Part shown: positions 8,109 through 16,760 of the stretch, piece after piece
Layout of the letters: every line of letters begins with the position of its first letter
Position numbering within the stretch: the stretch's first letter is position 1
Source of the DNA: an uncultured Acidobacteriota bacterium
GTDB lineage: Bacteria > Acidobacteriota > Blastocatellia > Pyrinomonadales > Pyrinomonadaceae
Assembly: GCA_902826795.1 (NCBI GenBank)
Contig: CADEGD010000036.1
Coordinates: 1-42,139, forward strand
Direction: 5' to 3'
DNA length: 42,139 bases
Notes under the pieces: generated by a model
What the model was told of the DNA's origin: nothing
Databases searched by the model: none
Seen by the model: only the letters and a program-made list of their open reading frames with translations
Position numbers and translations under genes: made by a program

Positions 8109-8482
8109 TAGAACTAGTCTCCTGTCTTCTTCAAAGTTAAGCTTGCTTGAATCTTAAGAAAACTGTCTTTCTTCAGCCTTCTCTGCCCATCTTTCAAGCG
8201 TTTTCCGAGCAAGCGATAATACTAGGGATTGGAAACACGATAGTCAACCCTAAATTGAGAAAAAATCGCGAAAAAATAAAGTTTTTTTTGACCCTGTTTT
8301 GGGTGAATTTTCCTTGATTTCATGGCCGGTTTATGGATGAGAATGGGGCCGTAGAAAATCGTTATTGACTTAACTATTTACAAGGCGTTATCTTCATTCT
8401 ACGGGCATTCAGCTCGCATACCTTCTTTTCGAAGCGGCAAACGTTAGATCCGGTCCAAGCCGCTGGCGATCCCTCTCAAAAT
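8109..8482. other. Divergent intergenic region with AT-rich tract
   Basis: 374 bp without a supported gene, between the divergent lipoprotein B and GGDEF-like genes. It holds an AT-rich tract (about 8250-8300, including a run of eight T) and a candidate promoter listed separately. Nothing else is seen. Confidence 0.5.
8365..8394 (+). promoter_or_regulatory. Candidate sigma-70 promoter for the GAF/GGDEF-like gene
   Basis: TTGACT at 8365-8370 and TATCTT at 8389-8394 with an 18-base spacer, about 90 bases before ATG 8483. The -10 match is four of six, so this is only a candidate. Confidence 0.3.
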
Positions 8483-9769
8483 ATGGCGTTCAATTCGAAG
8501 CGAAACTCCGCGTCCATCTCAGGCGAAACAAGCGTCACCGTTCAGGCGTCCTTGATCGCCTTCGGCCTCGCCGCACCTTTCGCAACCTACGCGATCGCCG
8601 TCTCGTCATTTCAGCAGGACACCAAGGTGACCTTGCTCGTCGGCCTGTCCGTCGTCTATTTGGCGATCTGCGTTTGGACCTTTCTTCAAATGAGGCAGGC
8701 GAGAAGTACAGAAGCCGTTTCTGTTGCGTCGGGCCGGAGTCCGGTCAGCGATCTCGAACAGAAGCTGCTAGCCCTTGAAGACGCCCGAGAGTTCTTCGGC
8801 TCATCGCTGAAGCCGGCGGACATGTTCCGGCTCGTGGCGAATCGCGTGAACGAGATCGTTCCGTTCGCTAGCTGTGTGCTGCTTGTGAAAGACGCGGAAA
8901 CCGGCATGATGCGGATCGGGCAGGCGTCCGGTACGCGATCCGAACAGTTTGAAGAGGAGCTTGTTTCGTCTGACGAATCGCTGGCGGGCCTCGCGATGCT
9001 TAGCGGAGAGATGGAAACGAGCGGCGAATTGCAAGGCGACGCTCGGGTCTTTAAAGAAGGCTTGCTCGACGGGTTCGAATCTACCGCGGCTCTCCCGCTT
9101 TCGCACGAGGGTGATACCTTCGCGGTGTTCCAGGTGTTCTTCGCCGGTTCCGAGGCATTGACCGAAGATACGAGAGACAAGCTTTTTGCGATCAACGAAC
9201 GCATCTCGCCGCTGTTCCTGGGTTCGATGGCGTTCGAGCGTTCACTGTCGAACGCGTTGACCGACCCGCTGACGAAGCTGCCGAACGAACGGGCATTTCA
9301 CATGGTCCTCGAAAATCAGCTCGCCGAATCGCACCGCTCGCGAGACGAGAGGCCGCTTGCCGTGCTCGCCGTCGACATTAAGAATTTCGAGGACCTCAAC
9401 AACGATTATGGCCACGCCGCCGGCGACCGGGTTCTTTCTTTCGCGGCGGACAAGATCGCTTCGCAGCTAAGAAAAATGGATTTCCTAGCACGCTCTGTAA
9501 ACGATGAATTTCTGATCGTGCTTCCGAAAGCCTCCGAGCGAACGGCCGCAGAGATCACCGGACGCATTCAGTCTTGCTTTGCGATGGCGCCGATGAAGAT
9601 CAACGAAGAAGATGAGATCAAGCTCTGGCTTAACTTCGGCTTCGCTACTTTTTGGAAAGACGGCGAAACGTCGAACGAGTTGATTCAGGGTGCCCTGAAC
9701 AAGAAACAGATCGCGAAACTGGAAGACCCCAGCAAGGTGTTGGCGTTTCCCAGAGAATACGTCAACTAG
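8483..9769 (+). CDS. Membrane GAF protein with degenerate GGDEF domain
   Basis: A 428-residue protein. Two transmembrane helices (about 20-42 and 48-69) precede a GAF-like sensor domain (about 100-245) and a GGDEF-fold domain (about 258-420). The fold is clear from LTDPLTKLPNERAF, VDIKNFEDLNNDYGHAAGD and the C-terminal strand, but the signature reads R337-S-V-N-D-E-F343: both glycines of the GGDEF loop, needed to bind GTP, are Val and Asn. The acidic pair and Asp298 remain. Diguanylate cyclase activity is therefore doubtful; it may be a GTP- or c-di-GMP-binding pseudo-enzyme. No EAL domain is present. No Shine-Dalgarno is obvious. Confidence 0.85.
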   Translation: MAFNSKRNSASISGETSVTVQASLIAFGLAAPFATYAIAVSSFQQDTKVTLLVGLSVVYLAICVWTFLQMRQARSTEAVSVASGRSPVSDLEQKLLALEDAREFFGSSLKPADMFRLVANRVNEIVPFASCVLLVKDAETGMMRIGQASGTRSEQFEEELVSSDESLAGLAMLSGEMETSGELQGDARVFKEGLLDGFESTAALPLSHEGDTFAVFQVFFAGSEALTEDTRDKLFAINERISPLFLGSMAFERSLSNALTDPLTKLPNERAFHMVLENQLAESHRSRDERPLAVLAVDIKNFEDLNNDYGHAAGDRVLSFAADKIASQLRKMDFLARSVNDEFLIVLPKASERTAAEITGRIQSCFAMAPMKINEEDEIKLWLNFGFATFWKDGETSNELIQGALNKKQIAKLEDPSKVLAFPREYVN

Positions 9770-9816
9770 GCCGCGTTCTTCAGTTCTGTTACAGTAACCC
9801 GCAAAAGGAGCGGGTT

Positions 9817-10305
9817 ATGAACAAGCTATTTTTCCTCTTCGTTTTACTTTCCTGCTGCGGCCTCGCGCTCGGCCAATCGAAAGATTTGACACTTGATCCT
9901 GGCGTCAAGGCTCATGCCGGCATCGACGCGGTTTATGCCAAATTTAGCCGCGCATATCGCGAGCTCGACCATGAGCTGGTCGGCGGGCTCTATTCACCCA
10001 ACGCGTCGTACCTTGTGCCCGACCAGAACATACTGATCGGCCGCGATAAGATAACGCCCACCTTCAAAAGTTTCTTCGATCAAGTACGGAGCCAGAACGG
10101 CAAGCTCGAGATCAATTTCCGCATCGTCCAGCGTCGAGTTGCGGGTGATCTTGGTTACGACGTCGGTGTCTATACGCTTTCGCAGATCGACAGCGCCGGA
10201 AAGAAAGGAACCGGCCAGGGCAAGTTTGTCGTCGTCGCCATTAAAGATGGCGGTCAATGGCGCTTTCAGGTTGATGGGTACAGCGATCTGCCGAAACCCG
10301 AATAA
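9817..10305 (+). CDS. Secreted NTF2-like (SnoaL/DUF4440) protein
   Basis: A 162-residue protein. ATG 9817 has AAAGGAG seven bases upstream and opens a signal peptide (MNKLFFLFVLLSCCGLALG, cleavage before Gln); a longer in-frame ORF from 9652 is rejected. The mature protein has the cone-shaped NTF2-like pattern: a helix with VYAKFSRAYRELD, then LYSPNASYLVPD and IGRDKI, and closing strands KFVVVAIKDGGQWRF and VDGYSDLP. Such domains bind small ligands or are catalytic; no specific substrate can be proposed. The next gene starts five bases after its stop, so the two are probably cotranscribed. Confidence 0.8.
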   Translation: MNKLFFLFVLLSCCGLALGQSKDLTLDPGVKAHAGIDAVYAKFSRAYRELDHELVGGLYSPNASYLVPDQNILIGRDKITPTFKSFFDQVRSQNGKLEINFRIVQRRVAGDLGYDVGVYTLSQIDSAGKKGTGQGKFVVVAIKDGGQWRFQVDGYSDLPKPE

Positions 10306-10309
10306 CAGA

Positions 10310-11704
10310 ATGGCAAAGATCACATTTTACGGCGGGGTTGGAACGGTTACGGGCTCAAAGTATCTGCTTGAGCATGAAGGCCGACGGGTGCTTGTGGACT
10401 GCGGATTGTTCCAAGGTCACAAAGAACTGCGGGAGCGAAACTGGAATGATCCGCCCTTCGCACCGGCTGAGATCGATGCTGTGATCATCACTCACGCCCA
10501 TATCGATCACACGGGTTATCTGCCCCGGCTAGTAAAGCTCGGCTTTCGCGGACCGGTTTATACGTCAAAGCCGACGGCCGATCTGCTTAAGATCTTGCTG
10601 CCCGATTCGGGGCGGCTGCAGGAAGAAGAGGCCGACTACCGGAATCGCCACAATCTTACGAAGCACGAAGTTGCGTTGCCGCTGTATGACGAGAAAGATG
10701 CTCGCGAAGCGCTTAAGTTGATCGAGGTATGTTCGAACAATGGAATACCGGTCGATCTCGGCGGCGGGATCGTCGCCAGCTTTTTGGTCGCGGGACATAT
10801 CATCGGTGCCAGTCTGGTACTTGTAGAAATGAGCGGCTCGGCGTCGACCACGCGATTCCTATTCTCCGGCGATCTCGGACATTATGACCAGCCGATCGTT
10901 AAAGATCCGGCGCCGCCGCCCGCGGCCGATTACGTGATGTGCGAATCGACCTATGGAAACCGGCTGCATGGCGACGTAGATTCAGCTACGCAAATGGCTC
11001 GGATCATCAACGAGGCCGTCGAGCGAAACGGTCCGATCCTGATACCGGCTTTCGCCGTCGGGCGAACGCAAGAGGTCCTGTATCTCATCCGCGAACTCGA
11101 AGACCAAAAGCGCATCCCGGTTCTGCCGGTGGTCGTCGATTCGCCGATGGCGGCCCAGGCGACGCAAGTCTACAACCGTTGGAACGAGGAGCACGATGAA
11201 GAATATGCGTCTATCCTCGCGGGCAAACGGCATCCGTTAAGGACGGGGTCGATGACGACAGCCTCGTCGCGTGATGAATCAAAAAAGATAAACGACATGC
11301 GTGGGCCGCGGATCATCATCTCGGCGTCCGGAATGATGACCGGCGGCCGCGTAATGCATCATGCCGTACGAATTCTTCCTCAAGAAAATGCGACCGTCAT
11401 ATTCGTCGGATTTCAAGCAGCCGGGACGACCGGCCGACGCATTCAGGACGGCGAGCGGCAGGTGAAGATAATGAAAGGATGGGTCGATGTAAAATGCCAC
11501 ATTGAGCGCGTCGAGGGCTTCTCGGCCCACGCCGATTGGAAGGCGGTTCTTCAGTGGCTGGAAGGCCTGCCCGCCCCTCCGAAAACGGTTTTCACCACCC
11601 ACGGCGAACCCGAAGCCGCCGAAGCGATGGCCCAACACATCCGCGACCGATTCGGCTGGAACGTGCACGTTCCGTCGTATGAGGAAAGTATTGAGTTGGC
11701 CTGA
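10310..11704 (+). CDS. Beta-CASP metallo-beta-lactamase, putative RNA-processing nuclease
   Basis: A 464-residue cytosolic protein. Start ATG 10310 gives MAKITFYGGVGTVTGSKYLL, the usual beginning of this family, and sits four bases after the preceding stop; a longer in-frame ORF from 10139 is rejected. The metal site THAHIDHTGYLP (H62, H64, D66, H67), SGDLGHYDQP and the beta-CASP motifs ESTYGN, SASGMMTGGR and GFSAHAD are all present, with a C-terminal TTHGEPEAAEAM. This matches the YSH1/CPSF73-like bacterial group (COG1236) of RNA-metabolising hydrolases with two zinc ions. No extra KH domain is present, so it is not of the archaeal KH type. Confidence 0.9.
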   Translation: MAKITFYGGVGTVTGSKYLLEHEGRRVLVDCGLFQGHKELRERNWNDPPFAPAEIDAVIITHAHIDHTGYLPRLVKLGFRGPVYTSKPTADLLKILLPDSGRLQEEEADYRNRHNLTKHEVALPLYDEKDAREALKLIEVCSNNGIPVDLGGGIVASFLVAGHIIGASLVLVEMSGSASTTRFLFSGDLGHYDQPIVKDPAPPPAADYVMCESTYGNRLHGDVDSATQMARIINEAVERNGPILIPAFAVGRTQEVLYLIRELEDQKRIPVLPVVVDSPMAAQATQVYNRWNEEHDEEYASILAGKRHPLRTGSMTTASSRDESKKINDMRGPRIIISASGMMTGGRVMHHAVRILPQENATVIFVGFQAAGTTGRRIQDGERQVKIMKGWVDVKCHIERVEGFSAHADWKAVLQWLEGLPAPPKTVFTTHGEPEAAEAMAQHIRDRFGWNVHVPSYEESIELA

Positions 11705-11727
11705 TCGGTTGAAGTAAAGTAACTGTA

Positions 11728-12312
11728 ATGACGGCTCAGCCAAACAAAAAGTATGTGTCTCCGGAAGAATATCTCGCCTTTGAGCGCGAGGCTCTCGAGA
11801 AGCATGAGTACTTAAACGGCGAGATCTTCGCGATGGCCGGGGCAAGGATCGCGCACATTCGGATTTGCGGAAACTTGATGAGGGACCTAGGTAATCAGCT
11901 GGCTAATCTGGATTGCCAAGCCTTTCAGTCGGACCTCAGAACCTATATCCCAAAGACAGGACTTTACACATACCCCGACATCATTGTCGTTTGCGGGAAA
12001 CCTCAACTGGTTCCGGACGGACACCTCGATACACTTTTAAATCCTAAATTAATAATTGAGGTACTCTCTTCTAGCACCGCGGATTACGACCGAGGGGCAA
12101 AATTTGATCATTACAAGACGATCGATTCGCTGATAGAGTACGTGCTGGTTTGGCAGCATAAACGACGGATAGCCAGACACACACGACTAGATGACGGCAG
12201 CTGGGTCTTAACAGACTTTATCGGTGACGACTCGATCATAGAGCTTGTTTCTATTAACTGTTCAGTGTCGATGGCTGGAATTTATGAGAAGGTTGAAAAC
12301 CTCGAACCCTAG
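11728..12312 (+). CDS. Uma2-family restriction-endonuclease-fold protein (DUF820)
   Basis: A 194-residue protein with the PD-(D/E)XK arrangement of Uma2: E27 in KHEYLNGEIF, D84 in YPDIIVV, E111 in KLIIEVLSSST and a Lys in DRGAKFDHY. These genes are multi-copy in cyanobacteria and many soil bacteria; the biological role is unclear and a DNA nuclease activity is only inferred from fold. The following AraC-type gene overlaps its stop by one base, so they share a transcript. Confidence 0.9.
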   Translation: MTAQPNKKYVSPEEYLAFEREALEKHEYLNGEIFAMAGARIAHIRICGNLMRDLGNQLANLDCQAFQSDLRTYIPKTGLYTYPDIIVVCGKPQLVPDGHLDTLLNPKLIIEVLSSSTADYDRGAKFDHYKTIDSLIEYVLVWQHKRRIARHTRLDDGSWVLTDFIGDDSIIELVSINCSVSMAGIYEKVENLEP

Positions 12313-13121
12313 TGATCTATCGTGAATCCTATCCTTCAGCTCATTTAGATCCTTTCATTGATCGGTATTGGTCGATCGAGTCGGCTGCGACGGCCGGAGC
12401 TCCGGTCGAACCCGTTTTGCCTGACGGTTGCCCCGAGATCGTGTTCAACCTCGCCGACCGATTCCAGCGAATACCGAAATTTGGAGACTTGGAAACGCAA
12501 GCTAGTGCGATCGTTTCCGGCCAGCTTCGGCGGCGCATCCTGATCAGGCCGACAGGACACGTGGAGCTTTTTGCCGTCAGATTTCGTCCGCACGCGGCGT
12601 TCGGTTTTCTCGGTGTTGGAATGTCATCGCTGACCGATCAAGTCTTGCCGCTGGCAGACGTGATCGGAGCGGCTTCTGGTGAGATCGAATCGCAAATTTA
12701 TCAGGCTGGCGATTTCAACAAAAGGATCGCTATGGTAGAGAAGATCCTAACCGCTAAACTTGTTAACTCAAACGGAGACTCCTCGACCGCGGGCAGTTTA
12801 ACTGGAATGATCGCGTCGAGCGGTGGCCGTATCTCCGTGAGAGAGCTGGGCCATCGATCTGGGATCGGCGAGCGACGCATCGAGCGGGTGTTCGACAAGT
12901 ATGTCGGGGTTTCGCCGAAAATTTTCGCACGCATAGTTCGATTCAATGGCGTGGTTCGAAGTATGGAAGCGGCTGATTCGTTTGGCCTCCTCGATACCGC
13001 ATTGTCATTCGGCTACTACGATCAATCGCACATGATCCACGAGTTCAACGAGTTTGCGGGTACAAATCCCTCGGCATTCTTCAATGCCACTCATCAATTT
13101 TCAGGGATGCTGACTTCTTAG
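12312..13121 (+). CDS. AraC-family transcription regulator
   Basis: A 269-residue protein. The GTG start overlaps the Uma2 stop (TAGTG), indicating translational coupling. The N-terminal domain (about 1-150) resembles DUF6597, with FIDRYWSIE, VLPDGCPEIVFNL, and IRPTGHVELFAVRFRPHAAFGFLG. The C-terminal AraC-type double helix-turn-helix (about 165-260) shows ISVRELGHRSGIGERRIERVF and LLDTALSFGYYDQSHMIHEF followed by GTNPSAFF. It likely controls a neighbouring secreted protein gene or itself; the sequence shows no obvious operator. Confidence 0.88.
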   Translation: MIYRESYPSAHLDPFIDRYWSIESAATAGAPVEPVLPDGCPEIVFNLADRFQRIPKFGDLETQASAIVSGQLRRRILIRPTGHVELFAVRFRPHAAFGFLGVGMSSLTDQVLPLADVIGAASGEIESQIYQAGDFNKRIAMVEKILTAKLVNSNGDSSTAGSLTGMIASSGGRISVRELGHRSGIGERRIERVFDKYVGVSPKIFARIVRFNGVVRSMEAADSFGLLDTALSFGYYDQSHMIHEFNEFAGTNPSAFFNATHQFSGMLTS

Positions 13122-13171
13122 TGTCGGATTCTTACAAGACCGGCTTGGACGAAAGTTCTAGACTTCCAGCT

Positions 13172-13678
13172 ATGAAACGAAAAATACCCTCGAAAGCATT
13201 TGTTCTCGTTAGTCTTACGTTGTTCGTTCTCGGTGGCTTCATGGCTATCCGTGCTCAATCTGCCACGGTCGAATCGCTGAGTTGGATGGCGGGTTGCTGG
13301 GAACTGAGCGTTCCGCAGCGGCAGATGACGATCGCTGAACATTGGATGAAGCCAGCGGGCGGGACGCTCATTGGGATGTCGCGAACGGTGCGCAGTAGGA
13401 AAGTCACCACCGTTTCCTTCGAGTTCCTTCGAATAGTTACGACCGATGCCGGGATCGACTACGTTGCAAAGCCGTCATCGAGTAAAGAGGAAACTGCTTT
13501 CAAGCTTGCGAGATCTTCCGCGACAGAGGTGGTTTTTGAAAATCTCGCCCACGACTTTCCCCAGCGGATCATCTATAAAAATCAACCGCCGGATGGACTG
13601 TTCGCACGGGTGGAGGCAAATCAAAACGGCAAATTGAACGGCATGGACATCCCGATGAAGCGAGCGAAGTGTGAATGA
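13172..13678 (+). CDS. Secreted DUF6265-family protein
   Basis: 168 residues from ATG 13172; an in-frame GTG at 13121, overlapping the AraC stop, would add 17 residues before the signal peptide and is considered less likely. The N-terminus is a signal sequence (IPSKAFVLVSLTLFVLGG... ending AIRAQS). The mature domain matches DUF6265: LSWMAGCWE, EHWMKPAGGTLIGMSRTV, FEFLRI and FENLAHDFPQRIIY. Function unknown; typically one copy beside regulators in soil bacteria. Confidence 0.8.
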   Translation: MKRKIPSKAFVLVSLTLFVLGGFMAIRAQSATVESLSWMAGCWELSVPQRQMTIAEHWMKPAGGTLIGMSRTVRSRKVTTVSFEFLRIVTTDAGIDYVAKPSSSKEETAFKLARSSATEVVFENLAHDFPQRIIYKNQPPDGLFARVEANQNGKLNGMDIPMKRAKCE

Positions 13679-13685
13679 AAAAATC

Positions 13686-13714
13686 AAAGGCTCGGCGAAG
13701 ATCGTCGAGCCTTT
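13686..13714. terminator. Bidirectional rho-independent terminator
   Basis: AAAGGCTCG and CGAGCCTTT arms, with T-rich sequence on both sides (TTTCTT on plus, TTTGATTTTTT on minus), sit between the converging DUF6265 and YflT-like genes. Confidence 0.8.
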
Positions 13715-13725
13715 CTTAGTGCGGT

Positions 13726-14265
13726 TTATCGATAGATATGCTTGCCGTCATAGGTACGCCATTCGTTCTCGAAATACGCCGCATCTTCGTCGCTTCGAGG
13801 CCTTACGCCCACGACAGTTCCGCCTTCGCGAATACCTTCTTCATAGTATTTCGCACGCTCTTCCGGAATTCCCCAGCCGATCAACGCTCCGACCAATCCG
13901 CCGGTCGCTCCACCCGCACCCGCACCTACAAGAGCAGCCGCGATCGGGCCCGCAACCACCAGGCCGAGGCCCGGCAAAAGTACGTTCGTACCGATCGCGG
14001 CAATGCCGCCGATAACGGCTCCGAGCAAGCCGCCGATCGCTCCGCCAGTACCGGCTCCCTCTAACGCTTTGTTGCCGATCTCGGTTTCCACACCATTCAT
14101 GTAGTGCTTCTCCCGCGTCGCGTCCGACATCAGTACGTTGATGTCTTTGTCTGTATATCCTCGATCTTTCAGTGAACGGTACGCTCTTTCCGCACCATCA
14201 CGATTCTGGAAAAGCGCTGTAAGTAAACCAGATTCATCTCTTGTTGGGACTGCATGTTGTGCCAT
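13726..14265 (-). CDS. YflT-like stress protein with glycine-zipper membrane segments
   Basis: 179 residues from ATG 14265, chosen because AGGAG lies eight bases upstream. Residues about 8-55 resemble the general stress protein 17M/YflT fold (LLTALFQNRDGAERAYRSLKDRGYTDKDINVLM). The centre (about 70-135) has glycine zippers (GGAIGGLLGAVIGGIAAIG and GAGAGGATGGLVGALIGWG) that probably form paired membrane helices. The end (YYEEGIREGGTVVGVR) is a second half-domain usual in this family. Likely an envelope stress protein. The divergent ChaN-type gene begins 100 bp away. Confidence 0.8.
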   Translation of the reverse strand: MAQHAVPTRDESGLLTALFQNRDGAERAYRSLKDRGYTDKDINVLMSDATREKHYMNGVETEIGNKALEGAGTGGAIGGLLGAVIGGIAAIGTNVLLPGLGLVVAGPIAAALVGAGAGGATGGLVGALIGWGIPEERAKYYEEGIREGGTVVGVRPRSDEDAAYFENEWRTYDGKHIYR

Positions 14266-14367
14266 ATCGTTTCTCCTTTTGTGAATGCATTTGAAACGCA
14301 AAACCGTTGCGTAATATTAGATGGTGCAACGGGCGTGCCAACAGGAGTCCGTGGTAAATTCGTGAGT

Positions 14368-15561
14368 ATGATCAGATCACTCGTCTTCGCATTGGTCCTC
14401 ACTGCATCCGTTATTGCTCAGGCTCCAGAAGGGAAGTTCACGGTATTTACCGGCAAAGGACAGGCCTCGTCGATCGACGACATACTAAAGTCTCTCGCGG
14501 CCGCAGATGTCGTTTTTCTCGGCGAATTTCATGACGACACGATCGCCCACGCGATCCAGCTTGAGATATTCAAGCGTGCCATCGATCAAAATGGAGCGAA
14601 GCGAAAGGTGACCTTGTCGCTTGAGATGTTCGAGCGCGATGTCCAGACCGTCGTGAACGAGTACCTTGCCGGGCAGATCTCCGAGAATCACTTCCTGCTA
14701 AGCTCGCGTCCGTGGCCTAGATATAAAGACGACTACCGTCCGCTGGTCGAACTTGCGAAAGAGAAGAAGCTGGAAGTGATCGCGGCGAATGCTCCGCGGC
14801 GGTATGTGAATATGGTCTCGCGAAACGGACGCGACTCCGTAAACGGCCTGTCGCCGCTCGCAAAAACCTGGCTCGCTCCGCTGCCGTACTCAGAAGCATC
14901 GGAAGCTTACTCGAAAAAGTTCAAGGCGTTGATGGGCTCAAGCGCAGAAGCGTCAATGGGGATCGATAAGATCTTGAGCTCGCAGTCACTGTGGGACGCG
15001 ACGATGGCTCATTCCGTCGCCGAGAGCCTGAAGAAAAACAAGGGCTCGCTAGTCGTTCACCTCAACGGTGGCTTCCACACCGAGATGCGGCTCGGCACGG
15101 TCGAGCATTTTCTAAAGTATCGGAAGAACGGCAAGGCGGTAGTCGTGACGATGCGATATGAGGACGACTTCAAAAAGTTCGCCGCGAAACACACTGACGC
15201 GGGCGATTTTGTGATCATTACTCAGAAGCAGCCGAAGCAGAGCGGTACGATCCGCGACGTTTTTCAGCGGATGGAAAAGAATGCTAGGTCGCTGAAAAGT
15301 GTTAGGGGAAATATTCGAATGACCAAATATAACTCACAGCTTAAGGAGTCAGACGAATTTCGCGGAACTTTAGCAATACTTCCGCCAGCGATGGCGAGCT
15401 CTGTACGTACTCGAATTGATTGGAAAACACCTGTAGTTGAAAACGTAGCCGTTAGTGGCCACAAATTTATCATTCATAGGCCAAATCAATCACTGGCGTT
15501 CTTAGGCAGCTTAAAAGGTTCAGAGCGGACGCCGCGGTCGAGAGAAGCTATTCGTTTTTGA
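14368..15561 (+). CDS. ChaN-family protein fused to the N-terminal half of a LolA-like domain; reading frame broken
   Basis: 397 residues from ATG 14368 with a signal peptide (MIRSLVFALVLTASVIAQ). Residues about 30-290 form the ChaN/Tiki-like haem-binding domain: VVFLGEFHDDTIAH, SLEMFERDVQ, and VVHLNGGFHTE. From about residue 295 the protein switches to a LolA-like lipoprotein-carrier pattern: RMEKNARSLKSVRGNIRM, RTRIDWKTPVVENVAVSG and HKFIIHRPN. The last ~15 residues (SERTPRSREAIRF) do not fit and the frame ends, while the missing half of LolA continues in the next frame. The LolA-like DNA looks more AT-rich than the ChaN part, hinting at a different origin. Confidence 0.8.
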   Translation: MIRSLVFALVLTASVIAQAPEGKFTVFTGKGQASSIDDILKSLAAADVVFLGEFHDDTIAHAIQLEIFKRAIDQNGAKRKVTLSLEMFERDVQTVVNEYLAGQISENHFLLSSRPWPRYKDDYRPLVELAKEKKLEVIAANAPRRYVNMVSRNGRDSVNGLSPLAKTWLAPLPYSEASEAYSKKFKALMGSSAEASMGIDKILSSQSLWDATMAHSVAESLKKNKGSLVVHLNGGFHTEMRLGTVEHFLKYRKNGKAVVVTMRYEDDFKKFAAKHTDAGDFVIITQKQPKQSGTIRDVFQRMEKNARSLKSVRGNIRMTKYNSQLKESDEFRGTLAILPPAMASSVRTRIDWKTPVVENVAVSGHKFIIHRPNQSLAFLGSLKGSERTPRSREAIRF

Positions 15562-15854
15562 GCATGAAAGCGTCCGAGGTTAAGACAAATTTCGACATTG
15601 TTTACCAAGTAGAGCAAAAGGTGGCTGAGGGTGTGCGAACTTGGCATTTAAAGCTAACTCCGAAGGTCAAGGAGTCATTTAAATCATTCGAGGCATGGAT
15701 CGATGTCGACGGCATGCCTCGTCAACTTAAGATTACGAGTTTCAATGGGGACACGACAACCATCGAGCTTTCTAATCTTGAAAAGAACCTCGTGATCTCT
15801 CCCGACACATTTCTGATTAAGCCTCCAAAAGGCACGAGGTTCATTCAAGTCTAA
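15558..15854 (+). pseudogene. C-terminal half of the LolA-like domain, displaced by a frameshift
   Basis: In the -1 frame relative to the ChaN-LolA ORF the sequence reads YSFLSMKASEVKTNFDIVY and then TWHLKLTPKVKESFKSF, WIDVDGMPRQLKI and FLIKPPKGTRF, the standard second half of LolA-like carriers. That frame is open upstream through about 15498, so the change lies in about 15498-15557. There is no good start codon or ribosome site of its own (a TTG at 15558 at best). It converges with the lipocalin-like gene, stop to stop within 2 bp. Confidence 0.7.
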
Positions 15855-15856
15855 AA

Positions 15857-16228
15857 CTATTTAGCCCGCGTTCCGGCAAACGAAAAACTCCCGAGCCCGT
15901 GAGCGGTGATCGAGCCGGTGATCTTGTCGCCATCGACTGTTCCCTCGACTCCGAGTTCGGTTGGTGAGCCTTGTATGTCGGCGGTGATCGTAGCGGTCAG
16001 CTTCTTATCCTTGAAGGATCCTTTGGTGATCGTTCCGCCGCCGACGCCTGACGACATCGTGCCGGTGACATTTTCGCCGTCCTGCTTCAAGTCTAGCAAA
16101 ACATCGACCGCCTCGCCCGGAGCGGCGACTGACAGCGACCATTTACCCGCAACTCCATCCGCGAAACCTGCCGCGGCTACGACGCTGGCGATCGCGAAGG
16201 TCAACACAAAAACTAGTACAGATCTCAT
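15857..16228 (-). CDS. Secreted beta-barrel-like hypothetical protein
   Basis: A 123-residue protein with a signal peptide (MRSVLVFVLTFAIASVVAAAG, cleavage near AAG-FAD). The mature part (GVAGKWSLSVAAPGE, LDLKQDGENVTGTMS, TITKGSFKDKKLTATI, VEGTVDGDKITGSI) is a regular antiparallel-strand series like small lipocalin/avidin-type barrels. AAGGAGTTATAA lies before the ATG. Function unknown. Confidence 0.75.
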   Translation of the reverse strand: MRSVLVFVLTFAIASVVAAAGFADGVAGKWSLSVAAPGEAVDVLLDLKQDGENVTGTMSSGVGGGTITKGSFKDKKLTATITADIQGSPTELGVEGTVDGDKITGSITAHGLGSFSFAGTRAK

Positions 16229-16279
16229 ATTTTATAACTCCTTTTGGGTAGAGGAATTCTACTCGATTTACCGACGAAA

Positions 16280-16753
16280 TCAGAAGCGGTCGTCGGCCCA
16301 TTTTCGCTTCCTAAACTTTGATTCGGACCAGAAGCCTTTGTGCAGTTCAACCCTCGCGTCGTCGCCATTGCCCACGACCGTCACAACGTCGTAGCGGTGC
16401 GGCATATTCCGGATCGCAAACACGCGTCTGTAAGCCTTCGCCGTGCGCGTAACCGTACGCTGTTTCCGCAGGTCGACGTTCGTCAGCGGCCCTGCAAATT
16501 CGAGATCGCGGCGGGTCTTCACCTCGACGAAGCAAAGCGTTTCGCCATCGAGCGCGACGATGTCGATCTCACCCATCATCTGAACGCCGCGCGAGTTGCG
16601 CCCGATGGGCGCCTCGAAGTTCGCCATCACTATTCGATAGCCGCTCGTTTCGAGAAACTCGGCGGCCAGCCGTTCGCCGCGGTCGCCGGTCTGTCTTTTA
16701 CTTGTTTGCGTGGGGCGATTATCCTGTTCAATAAGCACTGAAAGTTCAGACAT
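16280..16753 (-). CDS. YraN family protein (UPF0102)
   Basis: A 157-residue protein with the UPF0102 nuclease-like fold. The hallmarks are GERLAAEFLETSGYRIVMANF, GEIDIVALDGETLCFVEVKTRR (the conserved G-E-I-D...E-V-K catalytic-like triad of the PD-(D/E)XK superfamily) and the KQRTVTRTAKAYRR helix. Its cell role is poorly defined; in many genomes it lies near rnhB, but not here. It is divergent from the sorbosone-dehydrogenase-like gene with only 7 bp between start codons. Confidence 0.9.
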   Translation of the reverse strand: MSELSVLIEQDNRPTQTSKRQTGDRGERLAAEFLETSGYRIVMANFEAPIGRNSRGVQMMGEIDIVALDGETLCFVEVKTRRDLEFAGPLTNVDLRKQRTVTRTAKAYRRVFAIRNMPHRYDVVTVVGNGDDARVELHKGFWSESKFRKRKWADDRF

Positions 16754-16760
16754 ACATCCA

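Noticed and set aside
7819..8157. A Val-rich plus-strand frame opposite lipoprotein B
   Set aside because: A shadow of the AAN/ACN codons of the lipoprotein; no start context.
10139..10309. Upstream extension of the metallo-beta-lactamase ORF
   Set aside because: It overlaps the NTF2-like gene in another frame, and the family N-terminus starts at ATG 10310.
15505..15520. Programmed -1 frameshift signal in the ChaN-LolA gene
   Set aside because: C-TTA-AAA-G is not a standard X-XXY-YYZ heptamer and no strong downstream stem was seen, so mutation or sequencing error is simpler.
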